Below the pieces are notes generated by a model. The model ran no database searches. It saw only the letters and a list, made by a program, of their open reading frames with translations, and was not told the DNA's origin. A program made the translations under genes and the position numbers. A stretch of 64,000 bases of DNA from an uncultured Alcaligenaceae bacterium. GTDB taxonomy: Bacteria > Pseudomonadota > Gammaproteobacteria > Burkholderiales > Burkholderiaceae_B. Location of the stretch: contig CALEQZ010000019.1 in the NCBI GenBank assembly GCA_937908115.1, forward strand, positions 1 to 64,000, in the 5' to 3' direction. This document shows positions 8,205-16,562 of this stretch, piece by piece; position 1 is the first letter of the stretch, and the number at the start of each line of letters is the position of its first letter.

Positions 8205-9578
8205 ATGCTCAATATCGTCATTCTCGCGGCCGGCATGGGCAAGCGCATGCGTTCCGATCTGCCCAAGGTGCTGCACGCCCTGGCCGGCAGGCCCATGTTG
8301 CATCACGTCCTGGATAGCGCCCGCCAGTTGGATCCGGCGCGCATGGTGGTCGTCGTCGGGCACGGCGCCGACCAGGTCCGGGCGGCATGCGCGGACCAGC
8401 CTGACGTGCACTTCGCGCTGCAGCAGCCGCCGCAAGGCACCGGGCACGCCGTGAAGCAGGCGGCGCCGTTGTTGCAGGAATCGGGCAGTGGCGACGTCAC
8501 CTTGGTGCTCTACGGCGACGTGCCGCTGGTCCAGCCCGATACCCTGCGCCGGCTGCTGCAGGCGGCATCGGCCGGCGCCTTGGCCGTGCTCACCGAGCAG
8601 CTTGAGGATCCGACCGGTTACGGGCGCATCGTGCGCGACGGTCAGGGGCGCATCCGCGCCATCGTCGAGCACAAGGATGCAAGCCCAGACCAGCTTGCGA
8701 TCAAGGAGGTCAATACCGGCATTCTGGCCGCGCCGACCGCGCGCCTGAAGCAGTGGCTGGAGCGCATCGGCAACGACAACGCCCAGAAGGAGTATTACCT
8801 GACCGATGCGATCAGCCTGGCGGTCGCCGATGGCGTGGCGGTGGAATCGGCACAGCCTGGCGCGCCGTGGGAAACCCTGGGCGTCAATAGCCGCGCCCAG
8901 CAGGCCGAACTGGAGCGCACCTGGCAGCGCGAGCAGGCCAGGCGCCTGCTCGAGGCCGGCGTCACTTTGGCCGACCCGGACCGCTTCGACCTACGCGGCA
9001 CGCTGTCGTGCGGGCGTGATGTCTACATCGACGTGGGCTGCGTGTTCGAAGGCAAGGTCGAGCTGGCCGACGGCGTGCGCATCGGGCCCTATTGCGTGCT
9101 GCGCGACGTCCGGTTGGGCGAAGGCGCCAGGGTCGAGGCGTTCAGCCACCTGGATGGCGCGCAGGCCGGGACGGGCGCGCGCATCGGCCCCTATGCCCGG
9201 CTGCGGCCGGGGGCGCGGCTCGGGGCGCGCAGCCACGTGGGCAATTTCGTCGAAATCAAGAATTCGTCGCTCGGCGAAGACAGCAAGGCCAATCACCTGG
9301 CCTATGTCGGCGACGCGGACGTGGGCGCGCGGGTCAACATCGGCGCCGGGACCATCACGTGCAACTATGACGGGGTCAACAAGCACCGGACGGTGATCGA
9401 GGACGATGCCTTCATCGGCTCCGATACCCAGCTTGTCGCGCCCGTGCGCGTGGGCCGCGGCGCCACGCTGGGCGCCGGCACGACGCTGACGCGCGATGCG
9501 CCGGCCGACAAGCTGACGCTGTCGCGCGCCAAGCAGGTGACCGTGGAGAGCTGGCGCCGCCCAGCCAAGAAGCCTTGA
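8205..9578 (+). CDS. glmU: Bifunctional GlmU (GlcN-1-P acetyltransferase / UDP-GlcNAc pyrophosphorylase)
   Basis: A 457-residue cytoplasmic enzyme that makes UDP-GlcNAc for peptidoglycan and LPS. The N-terminal nucleotidyltransferase domain has LAAGMGKRM (about residues 7-15) and the YGDVPL metal-binding loop. From about residue 250 the left-handed beta-helix acetyltransferase domain shows hexapeptide repeats, with HLAYVGDADVG and GAGTITCNYDG. It acts two steps after GlmS, which is encoded 4 kb downstream. The next gene overlaps its stop codon. Confidence 0.97.
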   Translation: MLNIVILAAGMGKRMRSDLPKVLHALAGRPMLHHVLDSARQLDPARMVVVVGHGADQVRAACADQPDVHFALQQPPQGTGHAVKQAAPLLQESGSGDVTLVLYGDVPLVQPDTLRRLLQAASAGALAVLTEQLEDPTGYGRIVRDGQGRIRAIVEHKDASPDQLAIKEVNTGILAAPTARLKQWLERIGNDNAQKEYYLTDAISLAVADGVAVESAQPGAPWETLGVNSRAQQAELERTWQREQARRLLEAGVTLADPDRFDLRGTLSCGRDVYIDVGCVFEGKVELADGVRIGPYCVLRDVRLGEGARVEAFSHLDGAQAGTGARIGPYARLRPGARLGARSHVGNFVEIKNSSLGEDSKANHLAYVGDADVGARVNIGAGTITCNYDGVNKHRTVIEDDAFIGSDTQLVAPVRVGRGATLGAGTTLTRDAPADKLTLSRAKQVTVESWRRPAKKP

Positions 9579-11002
9579 GCGCAGCGTCGCAACAGAACCC
9601 GGTCGGCGGCCAAGGCCACGCCGACGGACTGCCTCTGCCCCGCCGCCGCTGGGCCGTGGCCACCCTGCTGCTGGCCATGACGATGGCGGTGCTCGACGCG
9701 TCGATCGCCAACGTGGCGTTGCCCACCATCGCCGTGGATTTGGACGCCAGTCCAGCCGCGGCGGTATGGATCGTCAACGCCTACAACGTGACGGTGGTGG
9801 CCATGCTGCTGCCGCTGTCGTCGGTGGCCGAGCGCGTGGGCTTCAAGCGCATGTTCGTCATAGGGCTGTCGCTGTTCACGTTGGCATCGCTCGCATGCGC
9901 GCTGTCGCGCTCGCTGGAGGCGCTGACCCTGTCGCGCATCGCCCAGGGCCTGGGCGCCGCGGTGTTGATGAGCCTGTTCGGCGGGCTGGTGCGCCACATC
10001 TACCCGACGCGCATGCTGGCGCGCGGCATCAGCATCAACGCGATGACCGTGGGCGTGATGTCGGTGCTCGGGCCGACCATAGGCGCGGCCATCCTGTCGG
10101 TGGCCCAATGGCCGTGGATTTTCGCGGTCAACCTGCCGGTCGGGCTGGTGGCCCTGCGATGCGCGCGCTTTCTGCCCGATGTGCCCGGTACGGGCGCTCG
10201 CTTCGATTGGGCAAGCGCGCTGCTATGCATGGTCGGGATGTCGCTGTTCATCCTGGGCATTGACTACCTGGTCGCCGAGCCTGTACGCGGGCTCGGCTTG
10301 GTTGCCGCCGCAGCCGCCGCGGCGTGGTTTCTGGTGCGCCGCGCCCGTGGCCAGACGGCGCCGCTGGTGCCGGTGGACCTGCTGCGCATCAAGCCGGTGG
10401 CGTACGCGGTCGGGGCGTCGGCCTGCTCTTTTGCCGCGCAAATGTCCGCCTTCGTTTCGCTGCCGTTCTACCTGCAGCACGTGTTGGGACGCGATCACCT
10501 GTCCATGGGTTTCTTGCTGGGGATGTGGCCTGTTGCCGCGGCGGCCATGGCGCCGGTTTCGGCCCGGCTCTGCGAGCGCTATTCCGCCGCGCAGCTTTGC
10601 GCGGCGGGCGCGGCCGCGATGGCGGCAGGGCTGGCGTGGCTGGCCGCATTGCCCCCGGATGCCGGCAATGCGGCCATCGTCGTCGGCATGCTGCTGGGCG
10701 GGATAGGATTTGGTTTTTTCCAGACGCCGAACAATCGCGCCATGCTTGGTTCGGCGCCGCGCAGCCGGGCGGGTGCGGCCGGCGGCATGCAGGCCACCAC
10801 GCGCGTGTTCGGCCAAAGCTTCGGCACGGCACTGGTGGCCGCGGCCTTCGGGTTGTCGCGCGAGCAGGGGCCGACGCTGGCGCTGATCTTCAGCATGGGC
10901 TGCGCGCTGATGGCGCTGGCGGTCAACGCCGTGCGCATCCACCGTGACCGGCTGCCGGCTGCGGCGCGGCCGGCCAAAAGCGACAAGGGACCTTCGTCAT
11001 GA
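9575..11002 (+). CDS. MFS exporter, DHA2 (EmrB/QacA) type
   Basis: A 475-residue membrane protein with about 14 hydrophobic segments. The first helix carries MTMAVLDASIANVALPTIA, the hallmark of drug:H+ antiporters of the 14-TMS family, and motif A-like residues (AERVGFKRMF) follow helix 2. The start is a TTG at 9575 that overlaps the glmU stop (TTGA); no ATG precedes helix 1. The substrate is unknown. The downstream glycosyltransferase overlaps its stop by ATGA, so it may be co-expressed with the envelope genes. Confidence 0.88.
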   Translation: MSAASQQNPVGGQGHADGLPLPRRRWAVATLLLAMTMAVLDASIANVALPTIAVDLDASPAAAVWIVNAYNVTVVAMLLPLSSVAERVGFKRMFVIGLSLFTLASLACALSRSLEALTLSRIAQGLGAAVLMSLFGGLVRHIYPTRMLARGISINAMTVGVMSVLGPTIGAAILSVAQWPWIFAVNLPVGLVALRCARFLPDVPGTGARFDWASALLCMVGMSLFILGIDYLVAEPVRGLGLVAAAAAAAWFLVRRARGQTAPLVPVDLLRIKPVAYAVGASACSFAAQMSAFVSLPFYLQHVLGRDHLSMGFLLGMWPVAAAAMAPVSARLCERYSAAQLCAAGAAAMAAGLAWLAALPPDAGNAAIVVGMLLGGIGFGFFQTPNNRAMLGSAPRSRAGAAGGMQATTRVFGQSFGTALVAAAFGLSREQGPTLALIFSMGCALMALAVNAVRIHRDRLPAAARPAKSDKGPSS

Positions 11003-11817
11003 GCAATCGAGACTGCGAAACGGCCGCCGGTGCGGCTGCGCAAGCCGCGGCTGGCACGCCCGCGCCCAGGCTTTCGGTCATCGTCATCACCCACAACGAA
11101 AGCCGCCATATCGCGGCTTGCCTGGATTCCGTCGCTTTTGCCGACGAGATCGTCGTCGTCGATTCGGGCAGCACGGACGACACCTGCGAAATCGCCAGGG
11201 CGCGCGGCGCGCGCGTGCTCGTGACGCCGGATTGGCCAGGATTCGGCCCGCAGAAGAACCGCGCGCTGGACCTGGCCACCGGCGATTGGGTGCTGTCGAT
11301 AGACGCCGACGAGCGCGTGACGCCGGCGCTGGCAGAGGAAATCCGCGCGGTGATCGCCACTGGCCGGCTCGACGCGTACCGCATCGCCCGATTGTCAGAG
11401 TTTTGTGGCCAGCCGATGCGCCATTGCGGCTGGTGGCCGGACCATGTGCTGAGGTTGTTCCGCCGTGGCAAGGCGCGCTTTACCGATGCGGCGGTCCACG
11501 AAAAGCTCGAAGCCGCGGGACCGGTGGGCGTGTTGCGCCACCACCTCTTGCACTACCCGTACGAGACCATCGAGGCGTTGCTCGTCAAGATGAACCGCTA
11601 CTCGACGGATGCCGCCTTGATGATGTATCGCCGCGGCCGACGCACATCGATCCCCGGGGCCCTGGGGCACGGGATATGGACCTTCGTGCGCATCTACTTC
11701 ATCCGCCGGGGCTTTTTGGACGGCTGGCGCGGGCTGATCGTCGCCTGCGCGGCGGGTGCGGGCAGTTTCTTCCGCTATGCCAAGTTGTACATGCTGCAGC
11801 AGGGGCGCGGCGCATGA
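10999..11817 (+). CDS. Glycosyltransferase family 2, WaaE/KdtX-like
   Basis: A 272-residue enzyme. The GT-A fold is clear: LSVIVITHNES at about residues 24-34, VVDSGSTDDT, PQKNRALDLA, and the metal-binding LSIDADERV. The following AVHEKLE and LLHYPYETIEALLVKMNRYS match LPS-core transferases of the WaaE/KdtX group, which add glucose to the inner-core heptose. Its start overlaps the MFS stop, and its stop overlaps the next glycosyltransferase start. LPS or LOS core assembly is the likely role; the sugar and acceptor are not fixed by sequence. Confidence 0.85.
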   Translation: MSNRDCETAAGAAAQAAAGTPAPRLSVIVITHNESRHIAACLDSVAFADEIVVVDSGSTDDTCEIARARGARVLVTPDWPGFGPQKNRALDLATGDWVLSIDADERVTPALAEEIRAVIATGRLDAYRIARLSEFCGQPMRHCGWWPDHVLRLFRRGKARFTDAAVHEKLEAAGPVGVLRHHLLHYPYETIEALLVKMNRYSTDAALMMYRRGRRTSIPGALGHGIWTFVRIYFIRRGFLDGWRGLIVACAAGAGSFFRYAKLYMLQQGRGA

Positions 11818-12875
11818 GGATCCTGCAACTGAATTTCGAGCGCACCTGGCGCGGCGGCGAGCGGCAGACGCTGCTGTGCATGCAGGCGTTTCGCGAGCTG
11901 GGGCACGAGGTCGAGCTGCTTGCGCGTGAAGGCTACCCGTTGGCCGAACGGGCCGGCGCCGCAGGTTTTCGCGTCCACACCGTGCGCAACGTGGTGCAAC
12001 AGCTTGGATTCTTGGCGCGACGCGGGCGTGGCTACGACATCCTGCACGCGCAGACGGCCAACACGGTGACCTGGGCCGTGCTGTCCAAGCCGCTGCATCG
12101 CAGGCCGGTAGTGTTTTCGCGCCGCACCGCGTTACCCGCGACGGGTCATGAATGGAAGACTGGGTTCAAATGGCGGCACATCGACCTGATGGTGGCCATC
12201 AGCGAGACGGCGGCCGCCGAGCCGCGGCGGCTGGGATTGTCGCCCGTCATCATCCGCAGTGCCGTGCCGCCTTGCGCGCCGGATGCAGCGCGGGCGGCCG
12301 AGCTGGCCCGGGAGTTGGGGCTGGGTGGGCGGCGCGTGCTGGCGACCGCCGCAGCGCTGGTTCCGTACAAGGACCCCCTGACCTTGATCCGTGCCGTCGG
12401 CTTGTTGGCGCGCCGGCGTGATGACTTCGTCTTCGTGCATTTCGGCAGCGGCGACATGCAGGGCCAGGCGCAGGCGCTGGTGCGCGAGCTCGGCCTCGAA
12501 TCGGTTTACCTGTTTGCAGGGTTTCGTCGCGGGATGGAAGATTACTACCCGCTGATGGACGTTTTCGTGATGGCCTCGCAAGAGGAGGCGCTGGGCAGCA
12601 GCGTGTTGGATGCCTTTTCGCAGGGCGTACCCGTGGTCTCGACCGATGCGGGGGGGCTGGCCGAAAGCCTGGCCGACGGACGGGGCGTCCTGTGCCCGGT
12701 CGGCGATGCCCAGGCACTGGCCGACGGCATGGCGCGCTTGCTCGACGATCCGGCGCTGCGCGCCGAGGTCATCGCGCGCGCCCGAGACTACGTGCGGCGC
12801 GAGCACGACATGATGCAAATGGGGCGCCGGTACGTCGAGCAATTCGCGCGACTGTTGCAGGGATGGCGGCAGTAG
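11814..12875 (+). CDS. Glycosyltransferase family 4 (GT-B fold)
   Basis: A 353-residue protein starting MRILQLNFERTWRGGERQ. The GGERQ donor-loop region and the C-terminal Glycos_transf_1 domain are visible: AAALVPYKDP, HFGSGDMQGQA, then SQEEALGSSVLDAFSQGVPVVSTDAGGLAE, where the E-x7-E type motif binds the donor nucleotide. It overlaps the upstream GT2 gene by four bases (ATGA). The pair probably decorates the LPS core or another surface glycan. Confidence 0.87.
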   Translation: MRILQLNFERTWRGGERQTLLCMQAFRELGHEVELLAREGYPLAERAGAAGFRVHTVRNVVQQLGFLARRGRGYDILHAQTANTVTWAVLSKPLHRRPVVFSRRTALPATGHEWKTGFKWRHIDLMVAISETAAAEPRRLGLSPVIIRSAVPPCAPDAARAAELARELGLGGRRVLATAAALVPYKDPLTLIRAVGLLARRRDDFVFVHFGSGDMQGQAQALVRELGLESVYLFAGFRRGMEDYYPLMDVFVMASQEEALGSSVLDAFSQGVPVVSTDAGGLAESLADGRGVLCPVGDAQALADGMARLLDDPALRAEVIARARDYVRREHDMMQMGRRYVEQFARLLQGWRQ

Positions 12876-12898
12876 TGCGGGGCAACGCGCGGGGGCGG

Positions 12899-13372
12899 TC
12901 ACGGCAGGATCGGCACGCGCGTTTCGAATTTGCTGCGGTTGACCGCGAAAAACGTGCGTACGTTGCGCACGTTGGCCTGCGCGGTGAACGCGCGATGCGC
13001 CAGCGCATGGTAGGCAGCCATGTCCCGGACCTGGACGACCAGCACGAAGTCTGGCCCAGGCGAGACGCGGTAGCACTGCAGCACGGCGTCTTCGGCTGCC
13101 ATGGCTTGCTCGAAGGCGTCGAGCTGTTCGGCCGTCTGCACGTCCAGCGTGATCTCGACGATGGCCGTCAAGACGCTGCCCAGCTTGTCGGGCGCGACGA
13201 TGGCCACGCGCTTTTCTATCACTCCGGATTCGACCAGCCGGCGCACGCGGCGCAGGCAGGTGGGCGGCGAAGCGTGTACGCGCGCGGCGAGCTCTTGGTT
13301 AGTTGGCGAGCAGTCGCGCTGGATATGGTCCAAGATCCGACGGTCCAGATCGTCAAGGGTGAAGGTCGGCAT
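12899..13372 (-). CDS. Lrp/AsnC family transcriptional regulator
   Basis: A 157-residue regulator. The N-terminal winged helix begins LDDLDRRILDHIQRD and has NQELAARVHASPPTCLRRVRRL as the recognition region; the C-terminal RAM domain (about residues 70-150) contains the ligand-sensing VSPGPDFVLVVQV. It is divergent from glmS across an AT-rich gap with two identical-arm palindromes, so autoregulation and control of glmS or of amino-acid metabolism are plausible. An upstream TTG/ATG pair at 13393-13396 is an alternative start. Confidence 0.9.
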   Translation of the reverse strand: MPTFTLDDLDRRILDHIQRDCSPTNQELAARVHASPPTCLRRVRRLVESGVIEKRVAIVAPDKLGSVLTAIVEITLDVQTAEQLDAFEQAMAAEDAVLQCYRVSPGPDFVLVVQVRDMAAYHALAHRAFTAQANVRNVRTFFAVNRSKFETRVPILP

Positions 13373-13398
13373 GATTATTTCATTTATGGGCATCAAGT

Positions 13399-13440
13399 GA
13401 AATTATATTTCTACACAATCCTGAAAAGAAATCTGATTTC
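13399..13440. promoter_or_regulatory. Twin GAAAT-N3-ATTTC palindromes between lrp-like gene and glmS
   Basis: Two 13-bp palindromes with identical arms lie at 13399-13411 and 13428-13440, centres 29 bases apart, in the AT-rich divergent region. Repeated short palindromes spaced by about three helical turns are the pattern expected for an octameric Lrp-type protein. Confidence 0.55.
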
Positions 13441-13517
13441 ATATTCGGACTCATAAAGACAGCTTATTTCTATCACGCCCATGCACAATCGCGGTGTTCA
13501 CCATCCGGAGCACCATC

Positions 13518-15350
13518 ATGTGTGGCATCGTCGGCGCGGTCGCGCAACGCGACATCATCCCCATCCTGCTCGAAGGACTGAAACGGCTGGAGTACCGCGG
13601 CTATGATTCCTGCGGCGTGGCGGTCTATGCCGACGGGCGCCTGCGGCGCACGCGCAGCACCCGGCGCGTATCGGAGCTGGCCGCCCAGGTGCAGGCCGAC
13701 GGGTTGGCGGGCTACACCGGCATCGCCCACACGCGCTGGGCCACGCACGGCGCGCCCGCCACACACAACGCCCACCCGCATTTTTCGGCGCTGGGCAAGG
13801 ACGAGCCGCGCATCGCGCTGGTCCATAACGGCATCATCGAGAACCACGACGAGCTGCGCACCGAGCTGCAGGCTGCCGGTTTCGCGTTCGAAAGCCAGAC
13901 CGATACCGAAGTCATTGCCCACCTGATCAACCATCTGTACCAGGGCGACCTGTTCGACGCCGTGCAGCAGGCGGTGCGCCGCCTGCACGGCGCCTACGCC
14001 ATCGCCGTGTTCTGCGGCGACGAGCCACATCGGGTGGTGGGCGCCCGGCAAGGGTCACCGCTGGTGGTGGGCCTTGGGTCCAACGAGAACTTCCTCGCCT
14101 CGGACGCCCTGGCGCTGGCGGGCACGACCGACCAGATCATCTACCTGGAAGACGGCGACGTCGTCGACCTGCAGCTCAACCGTGTATGGGTCGTCGACGC
14201 CGCCGGCAAGGCGGTCGAGCGCAAGGTGCATACCGTGCATGTGCATAGCGGCGCGGCCGAGCTTGGCCCGTACCGGCATTTCATGCAAAAGGAAATCTTC
14301 GAGCAGCCGCGCGCCGTGGGCGATACGCTGCAGGACATCGAAGGCGTCAGTCCCGAGCTGTTCGGCGACGGCGCCTACCAGGTGTTCAAGGAGACCGAGT
14401 CGGTGCTGATCCTGGCCTGCGGGACCAGCCACTATGCCGGCATGACGGCCAAGTACTGGATCGAATCACTGGCCCAGATCCCGGTCGCGGTGGAGATCGC
14501 CAGCGAATACCGCTACCGCGACAGCGTGCCCAACCCGCGCACGCTGGTGGTGACGATTTCCCAGTCGGGCGAGACGGCCGATACGCTGGCCGCGCTCAAG
14601 CACGCGCGTGGGCTGGGCATGAAAAACACGCTGACCATCTGCAACGTGGCCACCAGCGCGATGGTGCGCGAATGCAAGCTGAGCTACATCACGCGTGCGG
14701 GCGTGGAAATCGGCGTGGCCTCGACCAAGGCCTTTACCACCCAGCTGACCGCGCTGTTCTTGCTGGCGCTGGCGCTGGCGCAGACGCGCGGCCGCCTGGA
14801 CGACCAGGCCGAGGCCGAGCACTTGAAGGCGCTGCGCCACCTGCCCGTGGCGATCAGCTCGGTGCTGGCGCTCGAGCCCCAGATCATGGCCTGGGCCGAC
14901 CGCTTCGCCAGCAAGGAGAATGCGCTCTTCCTGGGACGGGGCCTGCACTATCCGATCGCTTTGGAAGGCGCGCTAAAGCTGAAGGAAATCAGCTACATCC
15001 ACGCCGAAGCCTATCCGGCCGGTGAGCTCAAGCACGGTCCGCTGGCGTTGGTCACCGACCAGATGCCCGTGGTGACCATTGCGCCCAACGACGCGCTGCT
15101 CGAAAAGCTCAAGTCCAACATGCAGGAAGTGCGCGCGCGCGGCGGTGAGCTGTACGTGTTCGCCGACGCCGACACGCGCATCCAGAGTGCCGACGGCACG
15201 CACGTGATCCGCATGCCCGAGCATTACGGGCTGCTCTCGCCCATCCTGCATACCGTGCCGCTGCAATTGCTGGCCTATCACACGGCCTGCGCGCGTGGCA
15301 CCGACGTGGACAAGCCGCGCAATTTGGCCAAGAGCGTGACGGTGGAGTAG
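13518..15350 (+). CDS. glmS: Glucosamine-fructose-6-phosphate aminotransferase (GlmS), intact copy
   Basis: A full-length 610-residue enzyme that makes glucosamine-6-phosphate from fructose-6-phosphate and glutamine. The start at 13518 gives MCGIVGAV, with Cys2 as the glutaminase nucleophile; GGAG precedes it. The glutaminase domain spans about residues 2-220, followed by two SIS domains (ACGTSHYAGM and the CNVATSAMVRECKLSYITRAG region) and the conserved C-terminus DKPRNLAKSVTVE. Bases 13912-15346 recur downstream at 24995-26429, and the extreme 3' end recurs again near 37439. This is the only copy with the glutaminase domain. Confidence 0.98.
   Translation: MCGIVGAVAQRDIIPILLEGLKRLEYRGYDSCGVAVYADGRLRRTRSTRRVSELAAQVQADGLAGYTGIAHTRWATHGAPATHNAHPHFSALGKDEPRIALVHNGIIENHDELRTELQAAGFAFESQTDTEVIAHLINHLYQGDLFDAVQQAVRRLHGAYAIAVFCGDEPHRVVGARQGSPLVVGLGSNENFLASDALALAGTTDQIIYLEDGDVVDLQLNRVWVVDAAGKAVERKVHTVHVHSGAAELGPYRHFMQKEIFEQPRAVGDTLQDIEGVSPELFGDGAYQVFKETESVLILACGTSHYAGMTAKYWIESLAQIPVAVEIASEYRYRDSVPNPRTLVVTISQSGETADTLAALKHARGLGMKNTLTICNVATSAMVRECKLSYITRAGVEIGVASTKAFTTQLTALFLLALALAQTRGRLDDQAEAEHLKALRHLPVAISSVLALEPQIMAWADRFASKENALFLGRGLHYPIALEGALKLKEISYIHAEAYPAGELKHGPLALVTDQMPVVTIAPNDALLEKLKSNMQEVRARGGELYVFADADTRIQSADGTHVIRMPEHYGLLSPILHTVPLQLLAYHTACARGTDVDKPRNLAKSVTVE
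13912..15346 (+). repeat. 1,435-bp direct repeat, first copy (3' part of glmS)
   Basis: This stretch matches 24995-26429 at a constant offset of 11,083 bases. Translations in several frames of both copies are identical and every stretch I compared base by base agreed. Identity ends at the last sense codon: GAG TAG here, GAA TAA in the second copy. Confidence 0.95.
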
Positions 15351-16309
15351 CCGAGGGTATCAGATGGGGGCGGGCCGCCGGCCGCGGGTTTTCGCCGAGA
15401 CAAGCCGGCCGAAGGGCGCGCCCCGGGGCACGTCGCCCAGATCCGCTCGACCTCCGGGCGGCTGAGCTCGGCCTTGCGAAACAGGGAAATGGCCAGCGGT
15501 GCGGTGTGACGATCGTCGCCGGCCAGGACCAGCTTCCCCGCGGCCAGCTCATCGCGCACCGCGCGCTGCGGAACCCAGGCGACTCCCGTTCCTCCCAGCG
15601 CGCCTTGCTTGAGCACGTCCGACATCGAGCATTCATAGCGGTAGTCGAGCCGGCCGGCGAGATCCTCGCGTTCGATGATGGATGTCGTCAGGCGTCCGAG
15701 ATAGCTGTTGCCCGAATAACACAGATAGGGCAGTTGCCTGTTGCCCTTCAGGCCGTAGCGCGGCGCGCCTTTGCGGTCCGGAGCGCACACCGGCACGAGC
15801 AATTCGTGGGCGAGCGTCGTGGAAAGATAGCGCCCCATATCCGTAAGGGTGGGTAAGGCCGGGCTGCTATACGCCAGCATGAGGTCGCAGTTGCCGGTAA
15901 TCAGCGCTTCGACGCATTCGGCCACGTGGTCGGCGATGATCCGCGCCTTGACGGGGCCGATGACGCTTTGCAGTTCGGCATGCCATGTCGCGAAAAAGCT
16001 GACCGCTATTGTGTGCGATGCGGCGATCGAAACCACTTCCCCCGCTTTGGGTACGAAGCCTTGCACTTCCTCGCGCCCCGTGCGCAGGGCATCGATTATT
16101 TCCTGGGCCGTCTTGCGAAACGCCTCGCCGGCCGGCGTCAGGGCCGTTGGAAACTGGCTGCGGTCGACCAATGTGGTGCCGACCCAGTATTCGAGGTTGC
16201 GGATTCTCCGGCTGAACGCCGGCTGCGTCACGTTGCGCAGTTCGGCCGCCTGCGAGAAGTTCCGGGTGATCGCCAGCGTGAGGAAATCCTCCAGCCAATT
16301 CAATTCCAT
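15278..16309 (-). CDS. LysR family regulator whose 3' end runs into glmS
   Basis: The start at 16309 gives MELNWLEDFLTLAITRNFSQAA, a standard LysR helix-turn-helix with VTQPAFSRRIRNLE; the effector domain follows (VSIAASHTIAV onward). The frame crosses the block boundary at 15351 and ends at 15278 inside antisense glmS, so the last roughly 25 residues are encoded by glmS antisense DNA. The original 3' end was therefore probably lost when this block joined glmS. The effector domain looks nearly complete, so the product could still work. It is divergent from the symporter gene, with a 21-bp palindrome between them. Confidence 0.82.
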   Translation of the reverse strand: MELNWLEDFLTLAITRNFSQAAELRNVTQPAFSRRIRNLEYWVGTTLVDRSQFPTALTPAGEAFRKTAQEIIDALRTGREEVQGFVPKAGEVVSIAASHTIAVSFFATWHAELQSVIGPVKARIIADHVAECVEALITGNCDLMLAYSSPALPTLTDMGRYLSTTLAHELLVPVCAPDRKGAPRYGLKGNRQLPYLCYSGNSYLGRLTTSIIEREDLAGRLDYRYECSMSDVLKQGALGGTGVAWVPQRAVRDELAAGKLVLAGDDRHTAPLAISLFRKAELSRPEVERIWATCPGARPSAGLSRRKPAAGGPPPSDTLGYSTVTLLAKLRGLSTSVPRAQAV

Positions 16310-16373
16310 GACGGTCTCCGATGCTCTCCTGCCAGTATCCCGGGCCCCAGCGTTGCACGGAACGGCCGTCGGG

Positions 16374-16394
16374 GTCATGCAATTTTTGCATGAC
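16374..16394. promoter_or_regulatory. 21-bp palindrome, probable LysR operator
   Basis: GTCATGCAA, TTT, TTGCATGAC: perfect 9-bp arms. The core TGCAATTTTTGCA fits the LysR T-N11-A box. It lies 65 bases upstream of the LysR start and about 170 upstream of the symporter. Confidence 0.65.
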
Positions 16395-16562
16395 ACATAG
16401 ATAAAAAGAATTGGGCACGGGGCCGGGCCTTACGTATAAAGCCGCCATCAAGGCTCGTCGACAGAGCGCCCGATCGGCCTTGCGGCGGTCACCACGCCGC
16501 TCCAGTGTGACGCAACTCTATCGGAAATCGACCCTGGCGGCGCCCGGGGAAAAGGAGAAGAA

